Origin: FEN-1191 sp964528845
GTDB lineage: Bacteria > Pseudomonadota > Gammaproteobacteria > Steroidobacterales > Steroidobacteraceae
Length of the DNA stretch: 64,000 nt
Reading direction: 5' to 3'
Assembly: GCA_964528845.1 (NCBI GenBank)
Contig: CAZGVE010000003.1
Coordinates: 1 to 64,000, forward strand
The position numbers were made by a program, and so were the translations under genes. This document shows positions 53,065-62,487 of the stretch, in pieces. Under the pieces are notes generated by a model. It was not told the origin of the DNA. It searched no databases and worked only from the letters and a program-made list of their open reading frames with translations. Numbering within the stretch: position 1 is the first letter of the stretch; each line of letters opens with the position of its first letter.

Positions 53065-54242
53065 GCGGCGCTGCGCTGCGCGTGCAGCGCCGCCAGCGCT
53101 GCCACGAGCGCGTCGATGTCCTGATCGCTGTGTGCGCTGCTCAGCGTGATGCGCAGGCGCGCCGTCCCGCGCGGCACCGTGGGAGGGCGGATCGCACTGA
53201 CCACGAAGCCGCGCTCCTCGAGCTGTGCCGCGGTACGCAGCGCCTGGGCCGAATCCCCCTGCAGCAGCGGCTGGATCGGCGTTGCCGAAGGCAGCAGCGG
53301 CAGCCCATGCGCAGCCGCCGCGGTGCGAAAGCGCTGGATCAGCGCGCGCAGCCGCTCGCGTCGCCAGGGCTCGGTGCGCACCAGGTGCAGCGCCGCGCGG
53401 GTGGCCGCCGCGACTGCGGCCGGTACCGCAGTCGTATAGATGTAGGTGCGGGCGCGCTGCAGCAGATATTCGATCAGCACCGCATCGCCGGCGACGAACG
53501 CTCCGAAGGTGCCGAAGGCCTTGCCGAGCGTGCCGACCAGCAGCGGTACCTGCTGTGCATCGAGGCCCGCCTCCTCCAGGCTGCCCCTGCCATGGGTGCC
53601 GAGTACACCGAGTCCATGCGCATCGTCGACGATCAGCCAGGCTCCATGCTGTTGCGCGAGCGCCGCGAGCTGCGGCAGCGGTGCGACGTCGCCGTCCATG
53701 CTGAATACGCCGTCGGTCACGATGAGTCTCGCACCGCCGTGCAGCGCGCGCCCGGCTGCGGCCGAGTCGGCGTGCGCGTAGCGCTTGAGCCGCGCACCTG
53801 CGAGCTGCACCCCATCGACCAGCGAGGCGTGATTGAGCCGGTCTGCCAGCACCGTGTCGTGGCGTCCGGCCAAAGCCGCGATCACGCCGAGATTGGCCAT
53901 GTAGCCGGTAGAGAACAGCAAGGCCCGCTCGCGCCCGGTGAAATCCGCCAGCTCCTCCTCGAGCGCGTGATGCTCGCGGCTGTGGCCGGTGATCAGATGG
54001 GCCGCCCCGGCGCCGAACCCGAAGCGCCCCATGGCCGCCTGCGCCGCTGCAATCAGCGCCGGATGCGTGCGCAGTCCGAGGTAGTCGTTGCCCGAGAAAT
54101 TGAGCAGTTCGCGGCCCTCGATGCACAGCCGGGTCGGCTCCGCGGGCTTAGGGCCTGAGTCGATGGTGCGCCGTCGCCGACGCTGCTGCGCGGCTTCGAG
54201 CGCGGCGAGTTCCCGCGCTAGCTCAGCGCGCTCAAGCCGCAC
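53061..54242 (-). CDS. bioF: 8-amino-7-oxononanoate synthase
   Basis: 393 residues from GTG 54242, overlapping bioB by 11 bases; no ATG gives the normal N-terminus. Fold-type I PLP enzyme: NFSGNDYLGL, the GSGAAH-like GFGAGAAHLITGHS, VDDAHGLGVLG, and the PLP-Lys in VGTLGKAFGTFGAF. It condenses pimeloyl-ACP with alanine. Coupled to bioH at its end. Confidence 0.96.
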   Translation of the reverse strand: MRLERAELARELAALEAAQQRRRRRTIDSGPKPAEPTRLCIEGRELLNFSGNDYLGLRTHPALIAAAQAAMGRFGFGAGAAHLITGHSREHHALEEELADFTGRERALLFSTGYMANLGVIAALAGRHDTVLADRLNHASLVDGVQLAGARLKRYAHADSAAAGRALHGGARLIVTDGVFSMDGDVAPLPQLAALAQQHGAWLIVDDAHGLGVLGTHGRGSLEEAGLDAQQVPLLVGTLGKAFGTFGAFVAGDAVLIEYLLQRARTYIYTTAVPAAVAAATRAALHLVRTEPWRRERLRALIQRFRTAAAAHGLPLLPSATPIQPLLQGDSAQALRTAAQLEERGFVVSAIRPPTVPRGTARLRITLSSAHSDQDIDALVAALAALHAQRSAA

Positions 54243-55215
54243 CGGCCGCCTGCGCCGCGGCTGCCTCGCTGTGCACGCCGAGGCGCGCGAGCAGCGCGCG
54301 GTCGTGCTCGACTTCCGGGTTGCCGGTCGTGAGCAGCTGCTCGCCATAGAAGATGGAGTTCGCGCCGCACAGGAACGCCAGCGCCTGCAGCTCGTCGCTC
54401 ATGGCGCTGCGTCCAGCCGAGAGCCTCACCATCGCGCGCGGCATCATGATGCGCGCGACGGCAATCGTGCGGATGAACTCCAGCGGATGGATGTCCTCGC
54501 CGTGCGCCAGCGGGGTGCCCGGTACGCGCACCAGCTGATTGATCGGCACGCTCTCAGGATGCTGCGGCAGCGTCGCGAGCGTCACGAGCAGCTGCGCGCG
54601 GTCACGCACGGACTCTCCCATGCCGACGATGCCACCGCAGCACACGTTCAGGCCCGCGCCGCGCACCGCCGCGAGCGTGTCCAGGCGGTCCTGGTAGCTG
54701 CGCGTCGAGATGATCTCGCCGTAATACTGCTCGGAGGTGTCGAGGTTGTGGTTGTAGTAATCCAGTCCGGCGGCCTTGAGCTCCTGCGCCTGCGCCTCAT
54801 CGAGCATGCCAAGGGTCGCGCAGGTCTCCAGCCCGAGGGCACGCACCGCCTCTACCATCGCGCAGATGGCTTCGAGCTCGCGCCGCTTCGGCGAGCGGTA
54901 GGCCGCGCCCATGCAGAAGCGCGTCGCGCCCGCTGCGCGCGCTGCGCGTGCCCGCTCGAGCACCTGCTCGAGCGGCAGCAGCGCTTCGGCGGCGAGGCCG
55001 GTGTCGTAGCGCACGCTCTGGGGGCAGTACGCGCAGTCTTCGGGACAGGCGCCGGTCTTGATCGACAGCAGCGTGCTCAGCTGTACCGCATTCGGGTCGT
55101 GCCAGGCGCGATGGATGCACTGCGCGCGGTAGACCAGGTCGGCGAAGGGAAGGGCGAACAGGGCTTCGGCTTGGCTTAGCGTCCAGTCGTGGCGCGGCTG
55201 TACGTCCGTATTCAT
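54232..55215 (-). CDS. bioB: biotin synthase
   Basis: 327-residue radical-SAM enzyme from ATG 55215. The 4Fe-4S/SAM site is TGACPEDCAYCPQS (C-x3-C-x2-C). Cysteines for the sacrificial 2Fe-2S cluster are in RFCMGAA, ETCATLGML and LNVCCGGIVGMGES, with the Arg in PRAMVRLSAGR. It inserts sulfur into dethiobiotin. First gene of bioB-F-H-C-D; bioA is not in the window. The 163-base upstream region has TTGACA, a 17-base spacer and a poor -10, a possible promoter. Confidence 0.97.
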   Translation of the reverse strand: MNTDVQPRHDWTLSQAEALFALPFADLVYRAQCIHRAWHDPNAVQLSTLLSIKTGACPEDCAYCPQSVRYDTGLAAEALLPLEQVLERARAARAAGATRFCMGAAYRSPKRRELEAICAMVEAVRALGLETCATLGMLDEAQAQELKAAGLDYYNHNLDTSEQYYGEIISTRSYQDRLDTLAAVRGAGLNVCCGGIVGMGESVRDRAQLLVTLATLPQHPESVPINQLVRVPGTPLAHGEDIHPLEFIRTIAVARIMMPRAMVRLSAGRSAMSDELQALAFLCGANSIFYGEQLLTTGNPEVEHDRALLARLGVHSEAAAAQAAGAA

Positions 55216-55378
55216 GGGGGCATCCGTACCGGAATGTCGACGTTCATCTTCAACGCGGCACACCCGGGTGTCAACGCAGGAACGCTTTCGCGGTCGACAA
55301 TTGGTCAATTTCTGATCTACCGTCCCCGGCCGACGCCGCGCCCGGCGGCGCATGCCACCCGCCGCCTCGGGGGTCCGC

Positions 55379-56290
55379 TCAGGGTCGGCTGTAATACTGC
55401 AGCAGGATGCCGGTGAAGATCGCGAGGCCGAAATAGTAGTTGTTCTGGAACGCCTGCAGGCAGGCGGCGCGGTCCCGGCCGCGGATCAGCCATTGCTGCC
55501 AGGCGAAACACAGGGCGCCGCCGATGAGGCCCCAGCGGTAACCGTCCCCGAAGTGCAGGCTGCGTCCGACCAGCACCAGTGCCCAAAGCACCATCAGCTG
55601 CATTGCGCCGACCATCAGGCGGTCCAGGTCGCCGAACAGGATCGCGCTCGAACGCACGCCGATGCGCAGGTCATCGTCGCGGTCGACCATCGCGTACATC
55701 GTGTCGTAGACGCCGGCCCAGAGCACCGCGATCACGAACAGCAGCCAGCCGACCCGCGGCACCAGCCCGAGGGTCGCGGCAAAGGCCATCGGCACCGCCC
55801 AGCCGAAGCTCAGCCCTAAGTAGAACTGCGGCAACGGAAAGAAGCGCTTGAACCACGGGTAGGACACCGTCAGCGCGGCGCCAACGAACGCGAGCTTGAT
55901 CGACAGCAGATTCAGCTGCAGCGCGAGCACGAGCGCGAGTGCGATCAGCAGGCCGAACAGCGCCAGCGCCTCATACGGGGACACCAGCCGTGCCGCGAGC
56001 GGGCGCATGCGCGTGCGCTTGACGTGCGGATCGATGTTGCGGTCGGCCAGGTCATTGACGATACAGCCCGCACTGCGCATCAGGATCGTGCCGGCGACGA
56101 AGATTGCGAACAGTCGCCGCTGCGGATGCCCCTGCGCGGCAATCCAAAGCGCCCAGAGCGTCGGCCACAGCAGCAGCCAGGTGCCGATCGGACGGTCCAG
56201 GCGCATCAGCAGGCTGAAATCGGCGAGCCGGCGCACCAGGCGCGAAGGCCGGCGCATTACGGTGGCCGTGAACTCAGCCGACGCGTCCAT
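55379..56290 (-). CDS. ubiA: 4-hydroxybenzoate octaprenyltransferase
   Basis: 303 residues from ATG 56290 (GGGAG upstream), overlapping recG by 17 bases. Membrane prenyltransferase with Asp-rich motif NDLADRNIDPHVKRTRMRPL and second motif DTMYAMVDRDDDLRIGVRS, preceded by RLDRPIGTWLLLWPTLWAL. It attaches the prenyl tail to 4-hydroxybenzoate in ubiquinone synthesis. Last gene of the gmk-to-ubiA series. Confidence 0.96.
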   Translation of the reverse strand: MDASAEFTATVMRRPSRLVRRLADFSLLMRLDRPIGTWLLLWPTLWALWIAAQGHPQRRLFAIFVAGTILMRSAGCIVNDLADRNIDPHVKRTRMRPLAARLVSPYEALALFGLLIALALVLALQLNLLSIKLAFVGAALTVSYPWFKRFFPLPQFYLGLSFGWAVPMAFAATLGLVPRVGWLLFVIAVLWAGVYDTMYAMVDRDDDLRIGVRSSAILFGDLDRLMVGAMQLMVLWALVLVGRSLHFGDGYRWGLIGGALCFAWQQWLIRGRDRAACLQAFQNNYYFGLAIFTGILLQYYSRP

Positions 56291-58352
56291 ACTGCTCCCG
56301 CTCGCCGATCCAGCGCGCGCGCAGCGCGGCGACACGCTGCGGACTGGACTCGAGCAGCGTCGTGGCGATGCCTCGCACTTCCTCGAGCAGATCCGCGTCG
56401 CGCACCAGGTCGGCGATGCGCAGCTGCGCGAGCCCGGTCTGGGCGCGGCCCAGCAGCTCACCGGCGCCGCGCAGTTCCAGGTCGCGGCGCGCGATCACGA
56501 ACCCGTCATTGCTGTCCCGGATCGCCGCCAGCCGCGCCCGTGCGAGCGGGGAGAGCGGCGAGCGATACAGCAGCACGCAGCTGCTCTCATGGGCTCCGCG
56601 GCCGACCCGGCCGCGCAGCTGATGCAGCTGCGCCAGGCCCATGCGTTCGGCGTTCTCGATGACCATCAGGCTCGCGTTCGGCACATCGACCCCGACCTCG
56701 ATCACCGTGGTGGCGACCAGCAGGTCGATCGCGCCGGCCGTGAACTCCTGCATCACACGTTCCTTGCGGGCGGGCGGCATGCGCCCGTGCAGCAGCTCGA
56801 CGCGCCGCGCGGGCAGCGCTTCGGCGAGCGCCAGCGCCGTCTCCTCGGCGGCCTGGCATTCGAGTTCCTCGGACTCCTCGATCAGCGGACAGACCCAGTA
56901 CACCTGGCGGCCGTCGCGGCAGGCCGCGTCGATGCGCGCGACGATCGGCGCGCGCTTCTCCTGCGGCACGACGACGGTGCGAACGGGCGTCCGGCCCGGC
57001 GGCAATTCATCGACGATCGAGACATCGAGGTCGGCATACAGGGTCATGGCGAGTGTGCGCGGGATCGGTGTCGCACTCATGATCAGCTGGTGCGGTGCGC
57101 GCATCTCGCCCGCCCCCTTTGCCGCCAGCAACAGCCGCTGCTGCACGCCGAATCGATGCTGTTCATCGATGATCGCGAGCGCCAGTGCGGCGAAGCGCAC
57201 TTCCTGCTGGAACAGGGCATGCGTGCCGACGCACAGCCGGGTGTGTCCACTCGCGACGCCCAGCAGTGCGGTGCGGCGCGCGCGCGCGCGCTGCGAGCCG
57301 GTCAACAGGCTGACCACGATCCCGAGCGGCTCGAACCAGCGGGTGAGCGCGCGGGCATGCTGTTCGGCGAGCAGCTCCGTCGGGGCCATGAATGCGACCT
57401 GCGCCCCGCTGCCGATCGCACGCGCGGCCGCGGCCGCCGCTATCACGGTCTTGCCACAGCCCACATCCCCCTGAATCAGTCGCGCCATAGGCGTGCGCTG
57501 TGTGAGGTCATCGTCGACCTGGTCCAGCACGCGTCGCTGCGCGACGGTGAGGTGGAACGGCAGCGCCGCCAGCAGCCGCGCCTCGAGTCCGGCCGGGTCC
57601 GGCAATGGCATTGCGCTTTCACTGCGAGCGCGGCGGCGCAGCTCGAGCAGCGACAGCTGATAGGCGAGCAGTTCCTCGAAAGCAAGCCGGCGCTGGGCGG
57701 GATGTCGGCCGCCGGCGAGTAGCTCGGGAGCGGTGCCGGCCGGCGGGCGGTGCAGGAATTCGAGCGCAGCTCGAAGGTCGGGCAGGCCAAGGCGCCGCAG
57801 CAGACTGGCGGGCAGCAGTTCGGGGAGCTCCTCGCCTGCGAGCCCCTCGAGTGCGCGCTCGATCAGCGCTCGCAACCGACCCTGGGTCCACGATTCGCTG
57901 GCCGGATAGATCGGCGTCAGGGTTTGCGGCAGCGGCTCGCCGTAGCGCGTGATGCGACGGTATTCCGGGTGCACGAATTCCGTGCCCAGCGGCCCGCGGC
58001 GCACCTCCCCATGAGCACGCAACAGCGTGCCGCGAGCCAGTCCTTCGCGCTGAGCGTTGCTGAAATAAAAGAAGCGCAGCGTCAGGGAACCCGAGCCGTC
58101 GGCCAACCGGACCAGCAGCTGGCGCCGCCGCCGGAACACGACTTCGGCCAGCAGCACTTCGCCTTCCACGACCGCGCGCTGACCCTCCTGCAGCGCACCG
58201 ATGGGCTGTATCCGCGTGCGATCCTCGTAGCGCAGCGGCAGCACGAACAGCACATCCTCCGGCCGTACCGGGGTGCGGCGCAGCCTCCGGGCCGGTTCGC
58301 GCGTCCGCGGCGGTGACACCACCGGCCGTGTCAGCCGAGGCTGAGTACGCAC
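56274..58352 (-). CDS. recG: ATP-dependent DNA helicase RecG
   Basis: 692 residues. The wedge domain (OB fold) is at about 30-160. Helicase motifs: LIQGDVGCGKTVIAAAAAAR (Walker A), IIDEQHRFGVQQR (DEQH), MSATPIPRTLA, ATTVIEVGVDVPNASLM and QLHQLRGRVGRGAHES. It regresses stalled forks and branches. The N-terminal lead (RTREPARRLRRTPVRPEDVL) is shorter than usual and lacks the clear GVG hairpin of most RecG proteins. The start overlaps ridA by 22 bases. Confidence 0.95.
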   Translation of the reverse strand: MRTQPRLTRPVVSPPRTREPARRLRRTPVRPEDVLFVLPLRYEDRTRIQPIGALQEGQRAVVEGEVLLAEVVFRRRRQLLVRLADGSGSLTLRFFYFSNAQREGLARGTLLRAHGEVRRGPLGTEFVHPEYRRITRYGEPLPQTLTPIYPASESWTQGRLRALIERALEGLAGEELPELLPASLLRRLGLPDLRAALEFLHRPPAGTAPELLAGGRHPAQRRLAFEELLAYQLSLLELRRRARSESAMPLPDPAGLEARLLAALPFHLTVAQRRVLDQVDDDLTQRTPMARLIQGDVGCGKTVIAAAAAARAIGSGAQVAFMAPTELLAEQHARALTRWFEPLGIVVSLLTGSQRARARRTALLGVASGHTRLCVGTHALFQQEVRFAALALAIIDEQHRFGVQQRLLLAAKGAGEMRAPHQLIMSATPIPRTLAMTLYADLDVSIVDELPPGRTPVRTVVVPQEKRAPIVARIDAACRDGRQVYWVCPLIEESEELECQAAEETALALAEALPARRVELLHGRMPPARKERVMQEFTAGAIDLLVATTVIEVGVDVPNASLMVIENAERMGLAQLHQLRGRVGRGAHESSCVLLYRSPLSPLARARLAAIRDSNDGFVIARRDLELRGAGELLGRAQTGLAQLRIADLVRDADLLEEVRGIATTLLESSPQRVAALRARWIGEREQYGRVG

Positions 58353-58723
58353 TCCATCTCGATGCGGGCGCCGCGCGGCAGCGCCGCGACACCGACCGTG
58401 GCGCGCGCCGGGTAGGGCTCGCTGAAATAGGACGCCATCAGCTGGTTGACGACCGCGAAGTGCGCCAGGTCGGTGAGGAATATGGTGACCTTGACCACCT
58501 GCGCGAGCGTGCCGCCGGCCGCCTGCACGATCGCCTGCAGGTTCTCGATCACGCGGCGGGTCTCGGCCTCGATGTCCCCGCTTACCAGTGTGCCGCTGGC
58601 AGGATCGAGCGGTATCTGCCCGGAGACGTACACAGTATCCCCGACACGGACGGCCTGGGAATAGGGACCGATCGCCTTGGGCGCGGCATCGGTGCGAATG
58701 ATCTGTCGGGGCGCCGTGTTCAT
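58331..58723 (-). CDS. ridA: RidA family reactive-intermediate (enamine/imine) deaminase
   Basis: 130 residues from ATG 58723. Family hallmarks: AIGPYSQAVRVGDTVYVSGQ, the Arg-containing PARATVGVAALPRGARIEME at the active site, and the trimer-interface segment DLAHFAVVN. It hydrolyses reactive enamine/imine intermediates from PLP enzymes. It lies 10 bases after spoT, a common gammaproteobacterial arrangement. Confidence 0.95.
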   Translation of the reverse strand: MNTAPRQIIRTDAAPKAIGPYSQAVRVGDTVYVSGQIPLDPASGTLVSGDIEAETRRVIENLQAIVQAAGGTLAQVVKVTIFLTDLAHFAVVNQLMASYFSEPYPARATVGVAALPRGARIEMECVLSLG

Positions 58724-58733
58724 GGTTCGAAGC

Positions 58734-60956
58734 TTAAGGCTCCTGCGCCGGGTTGTCGCGCTCGCTGCCAAAGCTGCCGCGCCCGCGCCGGTGCGGCGTG
58801 CCGGCGATCACGCGCGAAACGTGCAGCACGTCGGGCATGCGGCGCACGACCCGCATCACCCGTGCCAGATGATTCCGGTCGCTGACCTCGATCACGAACA
58901 CGATCACCGAAGTCTCGGCGTCCCCCTGCTCGATCGTGACATGGCTGATGTTGCTCTCGGCCCCGGCGATCGCGGTAGACACTGCCGCGAGCACTCCCAT
59001 ACGGTTGACGGTCTCGGTGCGGATCTCCGCCAGGAACGTGCGACCCGGCTTCTGCTGCCAGCTGACCGGAAGCCATTTCTCCGGATGCTTGCGGTAGTCC
59101 TCGACGTTCGCGCAGGTCTCGCGGTGGATCACGATGCCGCGCCCCGTCGTCAGGAAGGCGAGGATCGGATCGTTCGGCAGCGGATAGCAGCAGTGCGCGT
59201 AACTGACCAGCAGCCCCTCGGTACCCGCGACCGCCAGCGGCGAGGGCGTGGCACCGGCGGCTTCCACGTGCGCGGCTGGCAGCAGCCGGCGCGCGACCAG
59301 CGGCGCCAGGCGCTCTCCCAGGCCCACCTTCTCGTAGAGCGCATCGGCGTCGGGCAACGCGAACTCGGTGAGTGCCGCGCCAAGCGCCGCAGGCTCGATC
59401 GCATCGAGCTTGACGCCGAATTCCCCGAGCGCCTGCGCGAGCAGGCGCCGGCCGAGCTCGACTGCCTCACCGCGGCGCAGTCCCTTGAGATACTGGCGGA
59501 TCGAGGCGCGCGCCTTGGCGGTGACCACGAAGTTCACCCACGATGGATTGGGGCTCGCGCCTTTGGCGGTGATGATCTGCACGGTCTGGCCATTGCGCAG
59601 CACGGTGCGCAGCGGCGTCAGGCGCCGGTCGATCTTCGCCGCGACGCAGCGGTTGCCGATGTCGGTATGCACGGCGTACGCGAAATCGACCACGGTCGCG
59701 CCCCGCGGCAGTCGCAGGATCTCCCCGCGCGGTGTGAACACATACACCTTGTCGGGAAACAGGTCGACCTTGACGCTTTCGATGAACTCCTCGGAGTTCC
59801 CACCTTCCTCCATGGCCATCAGGCTGGAGAGCCACTTGCGCGCGCGCTCCTGCTGCGCCGAGCCCTCGAGCTCCCCCTGCTTGTAGCGCCAGTGCGCGGC
59901 GATCCCCGAAGTCGCGACACTGTCCATGTCGGCGGTGCGGATCTGCACCTCGATCGGCACGCCGTTGGGTCCGAACAGCGTCGTGTGCAGCGACTGGTAG
60001 CCGTTCACGCGCGGGATGGCGACGTAATCCTTGAAGCGGCCCGGCATCGGTTTGTAGACGCTGTGCACGATGCCGAGGCTGCGATAGATCGTGTCCACCG
60101 AGTCGACGATGATTCGCAGCCCGTAGACGTCGACGATCTCGGACAGCGCCATGCGCTTGCGCAGCATCTTCAGGTAGATGCTGTACAGGTGCTTCTCGCG
60201 CGACTCGACCTGCGCGCTGATGCCCGCGTTGCGCAGCGCCAGCTCGAACTGCGCTCGGATCTTGCTCAGGAATTCCTTCTGGTTGCCCCGTGCCTTCTTG
60301 AGCGCGTGCTCGAGCACGCGGTGGCGCTGCGGGTAGAGCGTGCGGAATCCGAGATCCTCGAGCTCGAGCTTCATCGTGTAGAGCCCGAGGCGCTCGGCCA
60401 CCGGCGCATAGATGTCGAGCGTCTCGCGCGCGATCTGGCGGCGTTTGGCCGGCGCGAGCGCCTCGATGGTGCGCAGGTTGTGCATCCGGTCCGCGAGCTT
60501 GACCAGTATCACCCGCAGGTCGCGCACCATCGCCAGCAGCATCTTGCGGAAGTTCTCGGCCTGCGCTTCCTCCCGGTTCTTGAAACGGATCTGGTCGAGT
60601 TTGGTCACGCCGTCGACGATCTCGGCGACGTCGCTGCCGAAGCGCTCGGCGATGTCGGCTTTCGCGATCGGCGTGTCCTCGATCACGTCGTGCAGGATTG
60701 CCCCGACGATGGTGTCGGCGTCCAGATGCAGATCGGCAAGGATCTCGGCCGCAGCGACCGGATGCGTGATGTACGGTTCGCCCGAGACGCGGGTCTGGCC
60801 CTGATGCGCGGCGGCGCCGAATTCCGCGGCTGCGCGGATGCGCTCGACTTGTTCGGAGGGGAGGTAGGTTGCTACCTTGGCGAGCAGGTCCCTGACGCCC
60901 GGAGTACCGCGTTTCGTACCGGGCAGGAACCCCAAGAGCGAAGACGCATAGTCCAC
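58734..60956 (-). CDS. spoT: bifunctional (p)ppGpp synthetase/hydrolase SpoT
   Basis: 740 residues. HD hydrolase domain (HPVAAAEIL, ILHDVIEDT, LVKLADRMHNLRT). Synthetase domain (DVYGLRIIVDSVDTIYRSLG, PRVNGYQSLHTTLFG, VEVQIRT-like). TGS domain (VFTPRGEILRLPRGATVVDFAYA), helical domain and C-terminal ACT domain. It makes and degrades the stringent alarmone. The intact HD residues suggest it can act as hydrolase. It follows rpoZ by 52 bases. Confidence 0.96.
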   Translation of the reverse strand: MDYASSLLGFLPGTKRGTPGVRDLLAKVATYLPSEQVERIRAAAEFGAAAHQGQTRVSGEPYITHPVAAAEILADLHLDADTIVGAILHDVIEDTPIAKADIAERFGSDVAEIVDGVTKLDQIRFKNREEAQAENFRKMLLAMVRDLRVILVKLADRMHNLRTIEALAPAKRRQIARETLDIYAPVAERLGLYTMKLELEDLGFRTLYPQRHRVLEHALKKARGNQKEFLSKIRAQFELALRNAGISAQVESREKHLYSIYLKMLRKRMALSEIVDVYGLRIIVDSVDTIYRSLGIVHSVYKPMPGRFKDYVAIPRVNGYQSLHTTLFGPNGVPIEVQIRTADMDSVATSGIAAHWRYKQGELEGSAQQERARKWLSSLMAMEEGGNSEEFIESVKVDLFPDKVYVFTPRGEILRLPRGATVVDFAYAVHTDIGNRCVAAKIDRRLTPLRTVLRNGQTVQIITAKGASPNPSWVNFVVTAKARASIRQYLKGLRRGEAVELGRRLLAQALGEFGVKLDAIEPAALGAALTEFALPDADALYEKVGLGERLAPLVARRLLPAAHVEAAGATPSPLAVAGTEGLLVSYAHCCYPLPNDPILAFLTTGRGIVIHRETCANVEDYRKHPEKWLPVSWQQKPGRTFLAEIRTETVNRMGVLAAVSTAIAGAESNISHVTIEQGDAETSVIVFVIEVSDRNHLARVMRVVRRMPDVLHVSRVIAGTPHRRGRGSFGSERDNPAQEP

Positions 60957-61008
60957 GGCCGCCTCTAAAGTGGATTCCTCAGGTACGGCACCCGCCCGCC
61001 GTCACGGC

Positions 61009-61296
61009 CTAGAGTTCGCGATCGATCAGCCCGAACTGCGGGGCGCGGAACGTGGCCTCATTGTCAGCATCCGGGACGATGGCCTCGGGGCGCGGCTCCG
61101 GTTCGCGCAGCATCTCGGGCGTGATGTTGCCGGCTGCGATCTCGCGCAGCGCCACGACCGTCACCTTGTCGTTCTCGAGCGGCACGGTGGCCTCGGCGCC
61201 GTTGGCCAGTCGCCGCGCGCGCTGGCTCGCCAGCAGCACCAGCTGGAACAGGTTATCGACATTCTGCAGGCAGTCTTCGACGGTGACTCGGGCCAT
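61009..61296 (-). CDS. rpoZ: RNA polymerase omega subunit
   Basis: 95 residues opening MARVTVEDCLQNVDNLFQLV with the conserved ASQRARRLANGAE segment. It binds beta-prime and forms ppGpp site 1, fitting its place before spoT. The C-terminal acidic tail is longer than the minimum. It follows gmk by 66 bases. Confidence 0.97.
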   Translation of the reverse strand: MARVTVEDCLQNVDNLFQLVLLASQRARRLANGAEATVPLENDKVTVVALREIAAGNITPEMLREPEPRPEAIVPDADNEATFRAPQFGLIDREL

Positions 61297-61362
61297 GGCA
61301 ATGAATTTCCTGAAAATACCGGGGGTTGCCCGCAGTGTACTGCATCGGCCAGCGCGAGTCGA

Positions 61363-61971
61363 TCAGCCCAGCAGCCCCTCGAGCAGAGGGCTGAGTTCAG
61401 TCCGACCGGCGCGCAACCGCGCGCCCTGCCCGTCCAGGATCTCTCCCAGTTCCTGCGCTGCGCGCTCGAACTGGTCATTGACGACGACATAGTCGAATTC
61501 GGCGTAGTGGGACATGTCGTACCGGGCGTCGGCGAGCCGCCGGGCGATGATCTGCGCACTGTCCGTGCGCCGTTCGCGCAGCCGCTGCTCGAGCGCAGCA
61601 GGCGAAGGCGGCAGGATGAAGATGCTGACGCAGTCCGGGCGAGCGCGGCGCACCTGGCGGGCCCCCTGCCAGTCGATCTCGAGCAGCACGTCGTGACCCG
61701 CATCGAGCCGCTCGCGCAGCTGCTGCGCCCCGGTGCCGTACCAGTTGTCGAATACCTGGGCGTGCTCGAGGAACGCGTCCTGCCGGACCATTTCTGCGAA
61801 CTGCTCCGGCGCCACGAAGTAATAGTCGCGCCCGTTGACCTCCTGCGGCCGGGGCGGTCGTGTCGTGTGCGAGACCGAGACCTGAAGGTTCGGGCGCGTC
61901 GCGAGCAGGGTCCGCACCAGGCTCGTCTTGCCAGCCCCGGAGGGCGCGGAGATGACGTACAGCTTGCCCAC
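61363..61971 (-). CDS. gmk: guanylate kinase
   Basis: 202 residues from GTG 61971, which has AGGGA about 8 bases upstream. An ATG at 62007 would add 12 residues (214 total). P-loop YVISAPSGAGKTSLV, the GMP-binding SHTTRPPRPQEVNGRDYYF and the lid region follow. It converts GMP to GDP with ATP. First gene of gmk-rpoZ-spoT-ridA-recG-ubiA. Confidence 0.96.
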   Translation of the reverse strand: MGKLYVISAPSGAGKTSLVRTLLATRPNLQVSVSHTTRPPRPQEVNGRDYYFVAPEQFAEMVRQDAFLEHAQVFDNWYGTGAQQLRERLDAGHDVLLEIDWQGARQVRRARPDCVSIFILPPSPAALEQRLRERRTDSAQIIARRLADARYDMSHYAEFDYVVVNDQFERAAQELGEILDGQGARLRAGRTELSPLLEGLLG

Positions 61972-62246
61972 GATCGCTTCCCTGGCGTGCCTCTTCGATG
62001 CTCGCATCCGCCGATCTGCCGACGCGCGGAGAGTCTATCATTTTGATTTCAAATCGGTTCTGGGCCCGAGCTGGGGCCCCCCGGGCACAGTCTCGTGAGG
62101 CACGGCGGCCGGCGAGCCGGCGTCCCGGCCGGCGGTGCCTGTGTGCGCTTCAGAACAGACCCGATCCAAGCACTGAAATAGGCTTCCCATGTGTTGCACG
62201 CGCAGCACGTCGATTGCGGGTCGGCTAACTGTTTCAGGAGCGAGTC

Positions 62247-62438
62247 ATGAGCATCAACAAGGACCAGGTCCAGGGGCGGACCCAGGAAGCCCAGGGAAAG
62301 GTCAAGGAAGTCGTGGGCAAGGCCATGGGCGACAAAGCCCTGGAGATCAAAGGCAACATCCAGAAGAACGTCGGGTCAGCTCAGGCCTCTGTCGGTGACG
62401 CTACGTCGAATATCGAGAAGGCGATCAGGAAGCCCTGA
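62247..62438 (+). CDS. CsbD family stress protein
   Basis: 63 residues, opening MSINKDQVQGRTQEAQGKVK and containing EVVGKAMGDKALEIKGNIQK, the CsbD repeat pattern. A hydrophilic helical protein, usually induced by general stress; mechanism unknown. AGGAG lies 8 bases before the ATG. It is divergent from gmk and followed by a small membrane protein gene on the same strand. Confidence 0.9.
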   Translation: MSINKDQVQGRTQEAQGKVKEVVGKAMGDKALEIKGNIQKNVGSAQASVGDATSNIEKAIRKP

Positions 62439-62487
62439 GGGTGTTTGCCGCGATGGCGGCGGTTCCCTTCTTGGCAGGAGAGATGAA

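Noticed and set aside
62086..62140. GC-rich inverted sequence upstream of the CsbD gene as terminator or riboswitch
   Set aside because: The arms pair only imperfectly and there is no T-run or known riboswitch core.
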